NCBI GenBank assembly: GCA_003569205.1
Contig: BGOK01000007.1
Span: 81,413-145,412 of the forward strand
DNA: 64,000 nucleotides
From: Verrucomicrobiota bacterium
Lineage (GTDB): Bacteria; Verrucomicrobiota; Verrucomicrobiia; Opitutales; UBA953
Direction of reading: 5' to 3'
The notes under the pieces are model-generated. The model was not told where the DNA came from. It made no database searches and saw nothing but the letters and a program-made list of their open reading frames with translations. The translations under genes and the position numbers were made by a program. Below are positions 29,522-39,837 of the stretch, one piece after another. The first letter of the stretch is position 1. Each line of letters starts with the position of its first letter.

Positions 29522-31192
29522 CTACGCCTTCGCCTTCGCCCAAGAGTCCTTGAGCGTGACGGTGCGGTTGAAGACGGGCTGGCCGGACTGGGAATCTTTG
29601 GTGTCGGTGCAAAAGTAACCGATGCGCTCGAACTGCACGCGGGTACCGGGCGCCACCGCGAGGAGCGCAGGCTCGACCTTGCCGCGAATAGCCTGCAGCG
29701 AAGTAGGATTCAACAGGGTGCGCCAATCGGAGCCTTCCGGAATGTGTTTCATGTCCTCCTGCGCGAAGAGGCGGTCGTAGAGGCGGACTTCGACATCGCC
29801 GGCCTGCGCTTCGGAGACCCAGTGGATCGTGCCCTTGACCTTACGTCCGTCCGGAGAGTCGCCGCCGCGGGTGGCGGGATCATAGGTGCAACGGACTTCG
29901 ACAACCTTACCAGCGGCGTCCTTGACGCAACCAGTGCAGGTGACGAAGTAGCCCCAGCGGAGACGGACTTCCTGGCCGGGGGTGAGGCGGAAATACTTCT
30001 TCTCCGGGATCTCCATGAAGTCCGCCCGCTCGATGAGCAGGGTCTTGGAGAACGGTACCTGGCGGCTGCCCGCGGCTGGGTCTTCAGGGTTGTTCTGGGC
30101 CTCGAGGAGTTCAACCTGACCTTCCGGGTAGTTCTCGATGACGAGGCGGACGGGGTCCAGCACCGCCATGAAGCGGGATGAGGTCTTGTTGAGGTCGTCG
30201 CGCACGGCGTGCTCGAGGAGCGCGACGTCCGACAGCGAGTTATGCTTGGTGATGCCGACGGTCTCGCAGAACTTACGGACGGCGGCCGGCGTGTAGCCGC
30301 GGCGACGCAGGCCCGAGATGGTCGGCATGCGGGGATCGTCCCAACCGGAAACGCGCTTCTCTTGCACGAGCTCGAGCAGGTTGCGCTTGGACATGATGGT
30401 GTAGGTCAGGTTGAGGCGGGCGAACTCGATCTGCTGCGGCTTGGCCGGGGTATCCAGTGTGCGCAGGAGCCAATCGTAGAACGGACGGTGCACCTCGAAC
30501 TCAAGCGTGCAGATGGAATGGGTGATGCCTTCGTACGCGTCCTCGAGCGGGTGGGCGTAGTCGTACATCGGGTAGACGCACCACTTGTCGCCGGTGTTGT
30601 GGTGGTGGGCCTTGCGGATGCGGTAGATGACCGGGTCGCGCATGTGCATGTTCGGCGACGCCATGTCGATCTTGGCGCGCAGCACGGCCTTGCCTTCGTT
30701 GTATTCGCCGCGGGTCATGCGCTCGAACGCCGCGAGGTTGTCCTCCACCGACGCATCGCGCGTCGGGCTGGCCTTGCCGCCGTGCTTCTCGTCGCCGTGG
30801 TATTCCCGAATCTGCTCCTGCGAAAGGAAGCAGACGTACGCCTTGCCGAGCTTGATCAGTTGGATGGCGTCCGCATGCATGCGGTCGAAGTAGTTCGAAG
30901 CCTGGTAGTAGTGCTGCCCCCAGTCGAAACCGAGCCAGCGCACGTCTTCCTGGATCGAATCGACATACTCGACCTCTTCCTTGGTCGGGTTGGTGTCGTC
31001 CATACGGAGGTGGCAACTGCCCTGATACTCCAGCGCGAGGCCGAAGTTGAGGCAGATGGACTTCGCGTGGCCGACGTGCAGGTAGCCGTTCGGCTCTGGC
31101 GGGAAACGCGTGATGACCTTGACGTGCTTCCCGGCCGCAAGGTCGGTGTCGATGATTTGCTGGATGAAGTGGCGATGCGCTTCGGTAGACAT
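29522..31192 (-). CDS. glnS: Glutaminyl-tRNA synthetase
   Basis: 556-residue class I synthetase. The ATG at 31192 begins [15 protein letters not shown] and is the usual start; the longer upstream frame is Arg-rich and lacks similarity. The HIGH-type signature is [16 protein letters not shown], and the second signature is [10 protein letters not shown]. Further GlnRS marks are [20 protein letters not shown] and [13 protein letters not shown]. It charges tRNA-Gln directly, so the organism need not rely only on the GatCAB route. It lies 11 bases downstream of gltX in the same direction, so the two are probably co-transcribed. Confidence 0.96.
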   Translation of the reverse strand: MSTEAHRHFIQQIIDTDLAAGKHVKVITRFPPEPNGYLHVGHAKSICLNFGLALEYQGSCHLRMDDTNPTKEEVEYVDSIQEDVRWLGFDWGQHYYQASNYFDRMHADAIQLIKLGKAYVCFLSQEQIREYHGDEKHGGKASPTRDASVEDNLAAFERMTRGEYNEGKAVLRAKIDMASPNMHMRDPVIYRIRKAHHHNTGDKWCVYPMYDYAHPLEDAYEGITHSICTLEFEVHRPFYDWLLRTLDTPAKPQQIEFARLNLTYTIMSKRNLLELVQEKRVSGWDDPRMPTISGLRRRGYTPAAVRKFCETVGITKHNSLSDVALLEHAVRDDLNKTSSRFMAVLDPVRLVIENYPEGQVELLEAQNNPEDPAAGSRQVPFSKTLLIERADFMEIPEKKYFRLTPGQEVRLRWGYFVTCTGCVKDAAGKVVEVRCTYDPATRGGDSPDGRKVKGTIHWVSEAQAGDVEVRLYDRLFAQEDMKHIPEGSDWRTLLNPTSLQAIRGKVEPALLAVAPGTRVQFERIGYFCTDTKDSQSGQPVFNRTVTLKDSWAKAKA

Positions 31193-31203
31193 TGCAAAAG
31201 TGG

Positions 31204-32568
31204 TTAAGCGGCGTAGGTCTGGAGACGGGCGAGCGTGGTGTCGCGACCGAGGACGCGCAGGACGCCGAGGAGGTGGGCGCCACCGCCCTGCCCGGAGATC
31301 GCGAAACGCGCGGGCGCGAAGTAGTCGGTCGGCTTGCGGTTGTTGGCGGTACCGACCGCGGCAAAAGCGGCTTCGAGCGCGGGCTCGGTCCATTCGGCGG
31401 CCTCGAGCGCGGGCAAGAGCTCGCGGATGCGGGCCACCGGATCGCCGCCCTTCTTGGTCAGGTTGGCGACCGCGCCTTCGTCCTTCTTGAACTCGGCCGT
31501 GAAGAAGAAGCCCATGAACTCAGGCAAGTGCTCGAGCGAGTTCACCTTCTCCTGCACGATGCCGAGGACCTCGGCGAGACGGGCGTCGGACACCGTGGCA
31601 TCGATGACCTTGGTCTCGAGCAGGATCGGACGCGCCAACGTGGCGAACTCCGCCGCAGGCAGGCCGCGCAGGGTCTGGGCGTTGACGTGCGACATCTTGC
31701 GCTCGTCGAAGCGGGCGTTGGACTGGTGTACCGCAGAGATCTCGAATTGGCGGACGATTTCGTCGATAGGGAGGACTTCCTTGCCGTCGGCGGGCGTCCA
31801 GCCGAGGAGGCAAAGGTAATTGCGCACGGCGGCCGGCAGGTAGCGACGCTGCTGGTATTCCTCGATGAGGGCGCCGCGGTCGCGCTTGGACATCTTGCCT
31901 GGGCCGTCGGTCTTGAGGATGAGCGGGATGTGGGCGTACTTCGGCGGCTCGACGCCGAAGGCCTTGAAGAGCTCGAGGTGCTTCGACGTGTTGGACAAGT
32001 GGTCCTCGCCGCGGATCACGTGGGTGATCTGCATCTCGATGTCATCGACCACGTTCACGAAGTGAAAGACCGGCTCACCGTTGGAGCGGAAGATCACGAA
32101 GTCACGGTCCTCGGCGCGCTCGACGCGGCCGCGCACCATATCATCGAGCACCATCGGAGCGGCGTCGACCTTCTCGATCTCCCTCTTCAGGTGATCATCG
32201 AAGACCGTGGAGCGGGCGCCCTCGAGGCGGAGCCACCAGGCGCCGTCCTTTTCGTAGGCGCGGCCCTTGGCGGCGAGCTCCTTCAGCTTCGTCTGATAAA
32301 GCTCGGTACGCTGCGACTGGAAGTACGAGCCAAAAGCGCCGCCGACCTCGGGACCCTCGTCCCAATCCATCCCCAGCCAGCGCATGGAGTCCATGATCAC
32401 TTGCAGGAAAGCCTCGGAGTTGCGCTCCTTGTCCGTGTCCTCGATGCGCAGGATGAACTTGCCGCCCGTGTGGCGGGCATAGAGCCAGTTGAATAAGGCC
32501 GTACGGGCGCTTCCGATGTGGAAGAAACCGGTGGGACTAGGAGCGAAGCGGACGCGGACTTGGGACAT
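31204..32568 (-). CDS. gltX: Glutamyl-tRNA synthetase
   Basis: 454-residue class I synthetase. The ATG at 32568 gives the standard N-terminus ([19 protein letters not shown]) with the HIGH-type motif. The KMSKS-type loop is [16 protein letters not shown] and [14 protein letters not shown] are also diagnostic of GluRS. It attaches glutamate to tRNA-Glu and also supplies charged tRNA for tetrapyrrole synthesis where the C5 pathway is used. It is the upstream member of a gltX-glnS pair and diverges from tRNA-Ser. Confidence 0.96.
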   Translation of the reverse strand: MSQVRVRFAPSPTGFFHIGSARTALFNWLYARHTGGKFILRIEDTDKERNSEAFLQVIMDSMRWLGMDWDEGPEVGGAFGSYFQSQRTELYQTKLKELAAKGRAYEKDGAWWLRLEGARSTVFDDHLKREIEKVDAAPMVLDDMVRGRVERAEDRDFVIFRSNGEPVFHFVNVVDDIEMQITHVIRGEDHLSNTSKHLELFKAFGVEPPKYAHIPLILKTDGPGKMSKRDRGALIEEYQQRRYLPAAVRNYLCLLGWTPADGKEVLPIDEIVRQFEISAVHQSNARFDERKMSHVNAQTLRGLPAAEFATLARPILLETKVIDATVSDARLAEVLGIVQEKVNSLEHLPEFMGFFFTAEFKKDEGAVANLTKKGGDPVARIRELLPALEAAEWTEPALEAAFAAVGTANNRKPTDYFAPARFAISGQGGGAHLLGVLRVLGRDTTLARLQTYAA

Positions 32569-32781
32569 GAAAAACGTGGTTGCCAGCGGGAAAACCCCAC
32601 CGAAGCGATAAGCCAGCATTTGGACGCAGAAACCCCTCTGGGGGAAGAGGAAAGTAGCCTGACATCCACCGCTTCGAGTGCGGAATACCGCCGGAACGCT
32701 GTAAACCCGCCATCCCAACCAATCTCCAACCTTGACGCACACCCCTCCCCGCCTTTGATACGCCCCTCAGCTGGTCAACAA

Positions 32782-32869
<88 letters not shown>

Positions 32870-33045
32870 GCTGGGACCGGTTCGATAAACTTACCTAACC
32901 AGGCAAGTCCAACGGACCCTTTTTGCTCACCGGAGGGATGAGAACCCTTGGGTTCGGTGAGCGCCTTTAGGCCGAACAGACGATGCCAAAGGCATCGGGC
33001 CGGAGGCCTGAAGCGAAGCGCAATCAATCCCTCCCTCTCCGCCAG
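32870..33045 (+). mobile_element. Structured repeat ending in a copy of the tRNA-Ser 3' end
   Basis: Between the tRNA 3' end and a copy of its last 20 bases (32851-32870 and 33026-33045, identical) lie about 155 bases of stacked hairpins: GCTCACCG (32925-32932) with CGGTGAGC (32955-32962) enclosing GAACCC/GGGTTC, then GCC/GGC around TTTA, then GATGCC/GGCATC (32982-32996), then GGCC/GGCC. There is no open frame of note. The direct repeat of a tRNA end fits an element that targets this tRNA, but there is no integrase, so any movement would need a protein supplied elsewhere. Confidence 0.55.
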
Positions 33046-33108
33046 GAAACTTAGATGCAAGGGTACTGGGTTATCGGGTTGTGGGTATCGTGAATGGCTC
33101 TGCCTCGG

Positions 33109-33209
33109 GTAGGGTCAGCACTGCGTGCTGACCTAGTTGCCACTAAGGTAGGGGCAAGGCTATGCCCTTGCCCTCCACCCTAGGAGGGCGCGGTAAACCA
33201 CACCCCTAC
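33109..33209. repeat. Two GTAGGG palindromic modules
   Basis: The first module (33109-33134) is GTAGGG followed by a GTCAGCAC/GTGCTGAC hairpin with loop TGC. The second (33148-33209) starts GTAGGGGCAAGGC and ends CACCCCTAC, with internal hairpins. Both are members of the same family as the copies at 29048-29257 and 37087-37312. No coding content is seen in the spacer up to the ecotin start. Confidence 0.7.
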
Positions 33210-33257
33210 CACATTTGCACCATTGCAGGGTATCAGCCAAAGGCACAGCATCGCAGG

Positions 33258-33756
33258 ATGCTTCGCCTGCTACCCCTCGGCCTCCTTGCCCTGCTGACGT
33301 TCTTTAGCTCAGCCACACTCCACGCCCGCCCGAGTGACGCGAGTTCTTGGCAGAAGGCCTACCCGGCGGCGGAGAAAGGGATGAAGCGCATCGTGATTCA
33401 CCTCGACGCGCAGAAAGACGAGTTCTCCTGGAAGGTGGAATTAATCGTGGGCAAGACGTTGGAGACCGACGGGGTCAATCGCGTCGCACTCATGGGCAAA
33501 ATCGAGGAACGTCCCGTCGAAGGCTGGGGCTACACGTTCTACCCGCGCCGAGATCAAGTCCGACGGCATGATTTCAACCCGTATCGGGGTCGACCCGAAC
33601 CAGCCGAAGGTGAAGCAGTTCGTCACGCTCATGCCCTACGGGCCAGTCCGCTATAACAGCCGCCTCCCCATCGTCGTCTACATCCCCGAAGGCTACGAGG
33701 TGCGCTACCGTTTCTGGAAGGCCGAAGAGACCACCCGCACCGGCGAAGAGGGATAA
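33258..33756 (+). CDS. eco: Ecotin, serine protease inhibitor, frameshifted
   Basis: About 165 residues after correction, close to the usual length. The ATG at 33258 starts a signal peptide (LLPLLPLG-like, [17 protein letters not shown]). The mature part aligns well with ecotin by memory: [42 protein letters not shown], and in the second half [16 protein letters not shown] and YRFWKAEE. A frameshift lies in the CCC run at 33542-33544; removing one C joins the halves and gives [16 protein letters not shown]. Ecotin is a periplasmic dimer that blocks trypsin-, chymotrypsin- and elastase-like enzymes. The gene is 17 bases upstream of the glycosidase. Confidence 0.85.
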
Positions 33757-33772
33757 CTAATTTTACATTACA

Positions 33773-36244
33773 ATGCGCCTCCTGCCGTCCGCCCTGCTCT
33801 GCCTAGCGTCCACCTTCGCTAACGCGATCCCGACCAACCCGGACATCGATTTCGCCGGACCGCCTCCGGGCAAGGCGGAGATTACCAAGCCCGCTGAGCA
33901 TACGATCGGACTGCAGAATAGCGTCCTGTCCGCCAGTTGGTCCTTCCGCGACGGACAGCTGCGTCCAGCCTCGCTGCGCAATGGCATCACTGGTCAAGCA
34001 TTCGACCAATCCCAAGCCGAGGTCTTCCGCCTGACCACTAAGCCCACCGCCCAAGGCGACGGGAGCTTCCCAGTCGAGGTCGAGCTCACCACGAACAAGG
34101 TCATCGTCCGCGTCGGACAAGACGGCAAGGGTTGGGCCACGCTCGGCGAATTCCCGCGCGCAGATTTCCCCGGCGAACCCAAGCTCATCCGCGTCGGCAA
34201 GATGAACCTCAAGGCCCTCGCCAAGGACAGTGGTGGCGAAGCGGGCGACGTCGGCGAAAGCCGCGTCTTCAACCTCCAACCCGCCGGCGAGCGCGACGCC
34301 TATGCCTTCAAAGCCCCAGCCAACCGTGCTTCCGTCCAAGAATACCCATGGAAGGCCGGCACAACGCGTTTCAGCGCCAGCATCGATAAGGGCACCGACA
34401 GCGCGATGTCCTGGAGCCCAGCCATCGCGCTCATCTGGGAAGAGGGCGTAAGCTTTATCCTCGTCGGGGTCCGTGATAAGCGCGGGACGTTCAACCTCAC
34501 CACCGCCAAGGGTGAGCAGATGAAATCCCCGCAGCTCTCGCCCTTCCCTGCAGGCGACCTGGCCGCCTCAAGCTTCACCCTCACGTCCCCACCCAAGGCT
34601 ACCGCGATGACGGACGGCCAAGCCATCGAAGCCGAACTGACCTCTCCGCAAGGCGTCCGCGTCCGCTGGCGCGCCGAACTCCGCAACGGCGCCCACTACC
34701 TCCGCCAAACCATTGCACTCGCCTCACCTAAGCAGGCCTTCGCGCTGCAAGGCGTCGAGTTCGCTGACCTGCGACTACCCAACCTCACCACCATCGGGAC
34801 GGCCCCCGGTTGCCCCGTGGCGGGCTCTGGCTTCTTCGCGGGCGTGGAGATGCCCGGCGCGACCAACCGGACAGGAGCCACGGGTGCACGCATTGCCTTC
34901 GCCTGCGCGCTCGAACTCAACCCGACCCAGTCCTACACCTTCGGTTCCGTCATCGGCGTCTCCGGCGGCCAGCTCCGCCGCTCCTTCCTGCGGTACATCG
35001 AACGCGAGCGAGCCCGCCAATCGCAGCCATTCCTGCATTACAACTGCTGGTACGACCTCGGGTACAACGTCGATGAACCCAAGATGCTCGACGTCGTTCG
35101 CGCCTTCGACACCGAGCTCGTGAAGAAGCGTGGCGTGCCGGTGCGCTCCTACCTCGTCGACGACGGCTGGGATAACCCTGGTAAGGGCCTGTGGATTGAA
35201 AACACCAAGCGCTTCCCGCAAGGCTTGGCCGGCACCAAGGCCAAGATGGAGCCCTTTGGTGCGCACCTCGGTATCTGGATCTCGCCGCTCGGCGGCTATG
35301 GCGGCGACAAGGAACGCACCGCGCACGCCCAGAAGCTCGGGCTCATCCCCGAAGGCGCCAAGCTCGACCTCTCGTATCCGAAATACCGTCAGTGGTTCAC
35401 CGACCGCTGCCTCGAGCTCATGCGCGAAGGCGGCGTGAACTCTTTCAAGTGGGACCGCGCCGGCGACGGCGTCAGCCCGCACTTCATGGCACTCCTCGAT
35501 GTCGCTAAACGCCTGCGCGTCGAGAATCCCGAGGTCTTCATCAACGTCACCGTCGGCACGTGGCCCTCGCCATTCTGGCTCAACCACGTCGATACCACTT
35601 GGCGTATGCATAGCTCCGACGTCGGCTGGACTGGTAAGGGCGACGACCGCGAGAAGTGGCTGACCTTCCGCGATGGCTATTGCCACAAGCTCTTCGTCCA
35701 AGCCTCGCCCCTCTACCCGCTCAACTCCGCGATGCACCATGGCGTCGTCCACGGCCGTTCCTTCCAAGGCGATAAAGTCGGCAAGGCTGGCAACGACCTG
35801 AAGAACGAGGTGCGTTCGTATTTCGCCAACGGTGCCGCACTGCAGGAGCTCTACCTCACGCCCTCGATGATGACCCCAGCGGCCTGGGACCACGTCGCCG
35901 CTTCGGCCAAGTGGGCCCATGCCCATGCGGACGTCCTGCGCGATGCGCACTGGGTCGGTGGCGACCCGCTGAAGCTCGAGCCGTACGGCTACGCCGCTTG
36001 GAACCCACAAGCCGCAACGCTCATGCTGCGCAACCCCGATGACCAGCCACGGACGATTGAATTGGACGCGGACGTCGTCTTCGAGCTACCGAACCAGAGC
36101 CGTACAGCCACCCCGGCCTTCGACCTCCGCTCGCCCTACGCCGACCAGCGCCTGCGCACCCTACGCCTCGTGGCGGGGACCAAGGTGACCGTCACGCTCG
36201 AGCCATTTGAAGTCTTGGTCTTCGACACCGGCGCTGGTAAGTAG
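33773..36244 (+). CDS. Secreted alpha-galactosidase-like glycoside hydrolase (GH36/GH27 type)
   Basis: 823-residue secreted enzyme with a signal peptide (MRLLPSALLCLASTFANA). After an N-terminal beta-rich domain (about 20-410), a TIM barrel shows NCWYDLGYNVDEP, VRSYLVDDGWDN, GIWISPLGG, FKWDRAGDG with probable nucleophile Asp561, and a C-terminal beta domain (RTIELDADVVFELP). The KWD motif and DDGWD block are typical of clan GH-D (melibiase) enzymes. Such proteins are often annotated as enterotoxin in related genomes, which is misleading. It probably removes alpha-galactosyl or related residues from plant glycans; the substrate is not certain. It is five bases upstream of a permease gene. Confidence 0.82.
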   Translation: MRLLPSALLCLASTFANAIPTNPDIDFAGPPPGKAEITKPAEHTIGLQNSVLSASWSFRDGQLRPASLRNGITGQAFDQSQAEVFRLTTKPTAQGDGSFPVEVELTTNKVIVRVGQDGKGWATLGEFPRADFPGEPKLIRVGKMNLKALAKDSGGEAGDVGESRVFNLQPAGERDAYAFKAPANRASVQEYPWKAGTTRFSASIDKGTDSAMSWSPAIALIWEEGVSFILVGVRDKRGTFNLTTAKGEQMKSPQLSPFPAGDLAASSFTLTSPPKATAMTDGQAIEAELTSPQGVRVRWRAELRNGAHYLRQTIALASPKQAFALQGVEFADLRLPNLTTIGTAPGCPVAGSGFFAGVEMPGATNRTGATGARIAFACALELNPTQSYTFGSVIGVSGGQLRRSFLRYIERERARQSQPFLHYNCWYDLGYNVDEPKMLDVVRAFDTELVKKRGVPVRSYLVDDGWDNPGKGLWIENTKRFPQGLAGTKAKMEPFGAHLGIWISPLGGYGGDKERTAHAQKLGLIPEGAKLDLSYPKYRQWFTDRCLELMREGGVNSFKWDRAGDGVSPHFMALLDVAKRLRVENPEVFINVTVGTWPSPFWLNHVDTTWRMHSSDVGWTGKGDDREKWLTFRDGYCHKLFVQASPLYPLNSAMHHGVVHGRSFQGDKVGKAGNDLKNEVRSYFANGAALQELYLTPSMMTPAAWDHVAASAKWAHAHADVLRDAHWVGGDPLKLEPYGYAAWNPQAATLMLRNPDDQPRTIELDADVVFELPNQSRTATPAFDLRSPYADQRLRTLRLVAGTKVTVTLEPFEVLVFDTGAGK

Positions 36245-36249
36245 CCCGG

Positions 36250-37017
36250 ATGCTCGACTGGCTGCACGCCAACACCCTCCTGCCCGCTAACGGGTGGATC
36301 CTGCTCCTCGCCCTCTTCGGGGCGCTGTGCATCGGGCTCTCGAAGTCTGGCCTCGCCGGCACGGCGACCTTGAACGTCGTCCTCATGGCGCAGATCTTCG
36401 GCGCCAAGCCGTCGGTCGGACTTGTCCTGCCGTTGCTGATCGTCGCGGACCTCCTCGGCTTCCTCATCAACCGCAAGGGTGGCAGTTGGCGGCAGATCGT
36501 GCCCATGATGCCGCCTGCCATCGCCGGCGTCATCGTCGGGTGGCTACTCTTAGATCGCATCGATAACTCCGTCGCGCGGGTGGTCATCGGCTGGATCATC
36601 CTCGGACTCCTCGCTTTCAACTTCGTCCTGCGCAAACGCCGGGAGCAGTTCCTGGCGCTCACGGAGCATCGCGGTTTTGCGCAAGGCATGGGCTTCCTCG
36701 CCGGGACTGTCACGATGATCGCCAATGCCGCTGGCCCCGTCATGACCGTCTTCCTGCTCTCGCAGCGCCTCGAGAAGCGCGAGCACCTCGGCGTCTTCTG
36801 CCGATTCTTCCTTTTCATCAACCTCTTCAAGTTACCCTTCAGCAACTCCGTCGGACTCATCAGCGGCCCTTCGCTGCTGACGAACCTCGTGCTCCTGCCA
36901 GGCGTCTTCCTCGGCATCTACCTGGGCTGGCAAATCCTTAAGCGCATCCCGCAGGACGCCTTCGAGAACACCCTCGCCATACTCACCGCCTTCGCGGCGA
37001 TTTGGTTAATACTCTAA
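36250..37017 (+). CDS. TauE/SafE-family membrane permease
   Basis: 255-residue integral membrane protein with about eight hydrophobic segments. Family features include WILLLALFGALCIGLSKSG with the conserved GLSKSGL block, and a repeat-like second half around GTVTMIANAAGPVMTVFLL with the AGP turn. TauE/SafE proteins export sulfite, sulfoacetate or other organosulfur anions; the substrate here is unknown. The start is five bases after the glycosidase stop, so it may be in the same transcript, although the two functions have no obvious link. A desulfation or sulfonate role would fit a polysaccharide degrader but is not shown. Confidence 0.85.
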   Translation: MLDWLHANTLLPANGWILLLALFGALCIGLSKSGLAGTATLNVVLMAQIFGAKPSVGLVLPLLIVADLLGFLINRKGGSWRQIVPMMPPAIAGVIVGWLLLDRIDNSVARVVIGWIILGLLAFNFVLRKRREQFLALTEHRGFAQGMGFLAGTVTMIANAAGPVMTVFLLSQRLEKREHLGVFCRFFLFINLFKLPFSNSVGLISGPSLLTNLVLLPGVFLGIYLGWQILKRIPQDAFENTLAILTAFAAIWLIL

Positions 37018-37331
37018 AGGTAGGGACAGCGTCGAGAGAGGGGATGGGGGATGGGGAGTTACAGCGGCGTTGCCCCATGAAACCAGGTAGGGCGACCACT
37101 GCCGTGGTCGCCTAGTTGCATCACTTTTAAAGACGCAGGTTAGGCGGGCGTGTAGCCTATCATTTGGTAGGGTCCACCTTAGGAGGGCGCGGCAAACCAC
37201 GCCCCTACCGGATGAAGGATGTAGCGGATAGCGGATGGCGCTACCGGGAGACAAACCATCGGGCGACCCCAAGTCCGTTTGCGAACGGACGCGACGCAGT
37301 CGCGCCCCTACCGATAACAGGCTTCGCCGTC
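37018..37331. repeat. Intergenic repeats with left arm of an inverted repeat
   Basis: The 314-bp spacer has no gene. From about 37076 to 37312 it is a block of palindromic modules (GTAGGGCGACCACTGCC, GTAGGGTCCACC, and a reversed CGCGACGCAGTCGCG ending CCCCTACC). Read in reverse complement, this block matches the region at 38501-38735 on the other side of hemH, so hemH is flanked by an imperfect inverted repeat of about 240 bases. Confidence 0.75.
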
Positions 37332-38358
37332 TTACCGATGATCGGGCTTCCAGGTCGCGACGCGGTTGACGAGATACTTCACGTAGATGTCCGAATCGTT
37401 AAGGCACGGGATTTGCTCAAAGTGCTCGCCGCCGGCATGGATGAAGGTTTCCTTACCTTCTTCGCGGATTTCCTCGAGGGTCTCGAGGCAGTCAGAGGTA
37501 AAGGCTGGGCACATGACCAAGAGATTCTTGGTGCCTTCTTCCGGTAAAGCCTCGAGGCGTTTGTCGGTGTAAGGCGAGACCCACTTCTCGCCCGCTAAGC
37601 GCGACTGGAAGGAGAGCTCATATTGCGATTCCTTGAGGCCCGCAGCCGCCACGAACAGACGCGTCATCTCAACGCACTGGTGGCGATAACAGGTGGCCTG
37701 ACAAGGGCTGTAATGGGAGCAGCAATCCTTCATCTTCATGCAATGGGCCTTCGAAGGGTCCCCCTTGCGTAAATGACGCTCGGGCAGGCCGTGGTAAGAG
37801 AACAACAACTTATCGAAGGGCTTGCTCAACCAAGGCTGCGCGGATTCGACCAGGGCGTCGATGTACGCCGGGTCGTTGTAGAAGGGTTGCAGGACGTGGT
37901 ACTTCACGCCCGGGGCCAGGCGAGCGAGCTCTTCCTGGACTTTCACGACGACGGTCTCGTAGGAGGACATCGCGTAATGCGGGTACTGCGGCCATCACGA
38001 ACAAATCGTCGATCCCCGCAGCCACGACCTGCGCGACGGCTTCCGCACAGGAAGGGGTGCCATAGCGCATGCCCATGATGACGGGCAGGCCGGTCGCCTT
38101 TTCCATTTTAGCGCGGAGCTTATCGGTCGTGACGACCAAGGGCGAACCTTCAGGGGTCCAGACGCTCGCGTAAGCGGCGGCACTCTTCTTCGGACGGGTC
38201 CGAAGGATGATGCCTTCCAAAAGGACCCAGCGTAAAGCGGCCGGATAATCGATGACGCGGTCATCGTTCAGGAATTCACGCAGGTAGTTACGCACGTCAG
38301 GCACGGAAGTGCTCTTCGGCGAACCAAGATTCAGCAGCAGGATACCTTTACGGGACAT
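37332..38358 (-). CDS. hemH: Ferrochelatase, frameshifted
   Basis: About 341 residues once corrected. The ATG at 38358 gives [16 protein letters not shown], a standard ferrochelatase start. Key parts are the N-terminal NLGSP, the [12 protein letters not shown] block, the catalytic His in [13 protein letters not shown], and WVSPYTDK with [20 protein letters not shown]. Cysteines in [12 protein letters not shown] suggest an Fe-S site or metal-binding variation. The frame breaks near 37986-37988 between LFVMAA and [12 protein letters not shown]; a small indel joins the halves. It inserts Fe2+ into protoporphyrin IX, the last step of haem synthesis. It lies downstream of hemE and hemF on the same strand but behind a repeat-filled gap. 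Confidence 0.9.
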
Positions 38359-38810
38359 GGGGGAAGGAGGAAGAGAAATGCAGGGGAAGTCAAATGATAG
38401 GGGTAGAGGGGGGATGGGTAGGGGCAGCACCGCGTGCTGCCATAGGGTGTGTGAGGCGGTTGGCGGCGAGCGGTTTGGAAGATTCAGCAAGCGGAATATG
38501 GTAGGGGCGCGACTGCGTCGCGTCCGTTCGCGAACGGGCTTGGGGTCGCCCGATGTGGCTTATCTCCTGATAGGGCCATCGACGTTCGCGAACGCGAACG
38601 GGTAGGGGCGTGGTTTACCGCGCCCTCCTACGGAGGACCCTACCAAATGATAGGCTACACGCCCGCCCAACTAGTGTCTTCAAAAGTGATACAACTAGGC
38701 GATCACGGCAGTGATCGCCCTACCTTGTTTCATGAGTCTACGTATCTGTATCCCCCATCCCCCATCCCCAATCCCCCATCCCCTATCCCCTACCCGCCAC
38801 CACCCTCTCC
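38359..38810. repeat. Intergenic repeats with right arm of the inverted repeat
   Basis: 452 bases between hemH and hemE without a gene. A palindromic module sits at about 38418-38442 (GTAGGGGCAGCAC/GTGCTGCC), and the right arm of the inverted repeat at 38501-38735 contains GTAGGGGCGCGACTGCGTCGCG and, in reverse, GCGATCAC/GTGATCGC before CCCTACC. From about 38750 to 38800 there is a CCCCATC/CCCCTAT heptad run. The spacer separates hemH from hemE, so hemH may have its own promoter. Confidence 0.75.
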
Positions 38811-39837
38811 TTACTCCTTCGTCACTTCATCCACGACCGCCTGGAAGGTCTCAATCCGCGCGTCAGGGGTGATGCCGTGACCGAGGTTGAAGATGTGGCC
38901 CGGGTCGCCGGCATTATCCTGTAGGATGGCACGGACGGCCGCCGCGGCGGCGGCTGGTTCACCTGGCATGTACGTCGGGTCCAAGTTCCCCTGTAGGCAA
39001 ATCGGACGGCCCGCTAGGCCACGGACCTGCGAGAGGGGCATGGTCCAGTCAACGCCAAGGCAAGGGACGCCGGTACGGGCCAAGGCCTCCGCCTGCGGGG
39101 ACTTGCCCTTGGCGTAAAGGATTACGGGGGCGGCCTTCGGGAGGCGCTCCAAGACGGCGCGGATGTAGCGCAGTGAGAACTCCTCGTAATCAGCCCCGTC
39201 CAAGGCACCGGCCCAGCTGTCAAAGATCTGGATGGCGTCGGCACCGGCGGCGAACTGCCGGGTGAGGTATTCGGCGACCGCGGTGGCCAGCGTCTCGAGG
39301 AGACGGTGCATCATGCGGGGGTTCGACTTCACCAAGGCCTTGGTCTTCGGAAAATCTTCCGAGCCGCCGCCTTCGACGAGGGTAACACGCGAGCGTCCAA
39401 GGTGAACCAGCAAACCCTAAGAGGGCCTTGTTCATTCCCAATTCCTTGCGCAACAGGCGCAGGGCTTCGTAGACGTAATTGAGACGCTCCGCAGCGCCGT
39501 TGACGTCCAGCGTGGCGAGGTCGGCTTCCGTCGAAAGCGCACGCTCCATGGCGATGCCGCCTTCGTCGCGGAAACGGTAACCAACGCCGAGGGCTTCGGG
39601 AATGACTAGAATATCGCTGAAGAGAATCGCCGCATCAAGCTGCGCGAAACGACGGAGCGGCTGCAAGGTCACCTCGACCGCGAGGTCGGGCGTGCGTACC
39701 ATGGTCAGGAAGTCGGACTTCGCCTTGAGCGCACGGTACTCGGGCAGGTAACGGCCAGCCTGACGCATGATCCAGACCGGCGGGCGGCCATGGGGCTGGC
39801 GTTGGAGGGCGGCGAGGAAGCGGTCGCGGGAGTTCAT
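38811..39837 (-). CDS. hemE: Uroporphyrinogen decarboxylase, frameshifted
   Basis: About 341 residues after correction. The ATG at 39837 yields [20 protein letters not shown] and the conserved PVWIMRQAGRYLPEYR. AAILFSDILVIPEALG carries the active-site Asp, and the late blocks LGHGITPDA and GNLDP are also typical. One extra C in the run at 39380-39382 breaks the frame; removing it joins SPWTLACY to LVEGGGSEDF. The enzyme decarboxylates uroporphyrinogen III to coproporphyrinogen III. The start overlaps the hemF stop by one base (TGATG), so the two genes are translationally linked. Confidence 0.93.

Noticed and set aside
29048..29522. CRISPR array in the repeat-rich spacer
   Set aside because: Repeats are not separated by unique spacers of uniform length, and no cas genes are near.
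30209..31207. 332-codon open frame on the plus strand opposite glnS
   Set aside because: It is antisense to a confident synthetase gene, with Val/Arg/Glu-rich composition typical of shadow frames.
31192..32496. 434-codon open frame on the plus strand opposite gltX
   Set aside because: It lies fully inside gltX on the other strand and follows from codon bias in GC-rich DNA. No family features were seen.
32925..33045. T-box or other riboswitch after tRNA-Ser
   Set aside because: No gene starts close enough to be controlled, and no T-box core was recognised; the end is a copy of the tRNA 3' end.
34775..36010. 411-codon open frame on the minus strand opposite the glycosidase
   Set aside because: Shadow of the glycosidase, with no signal peptide, domains or neighbouring logic.
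37986..39382. Programmed ribosomal frameshifting in hemH and hemE
   Set aside because: No slippery heptamer with a downstream structure was seen, and other genes break the same way in C or G runs, so indel error is simpler.
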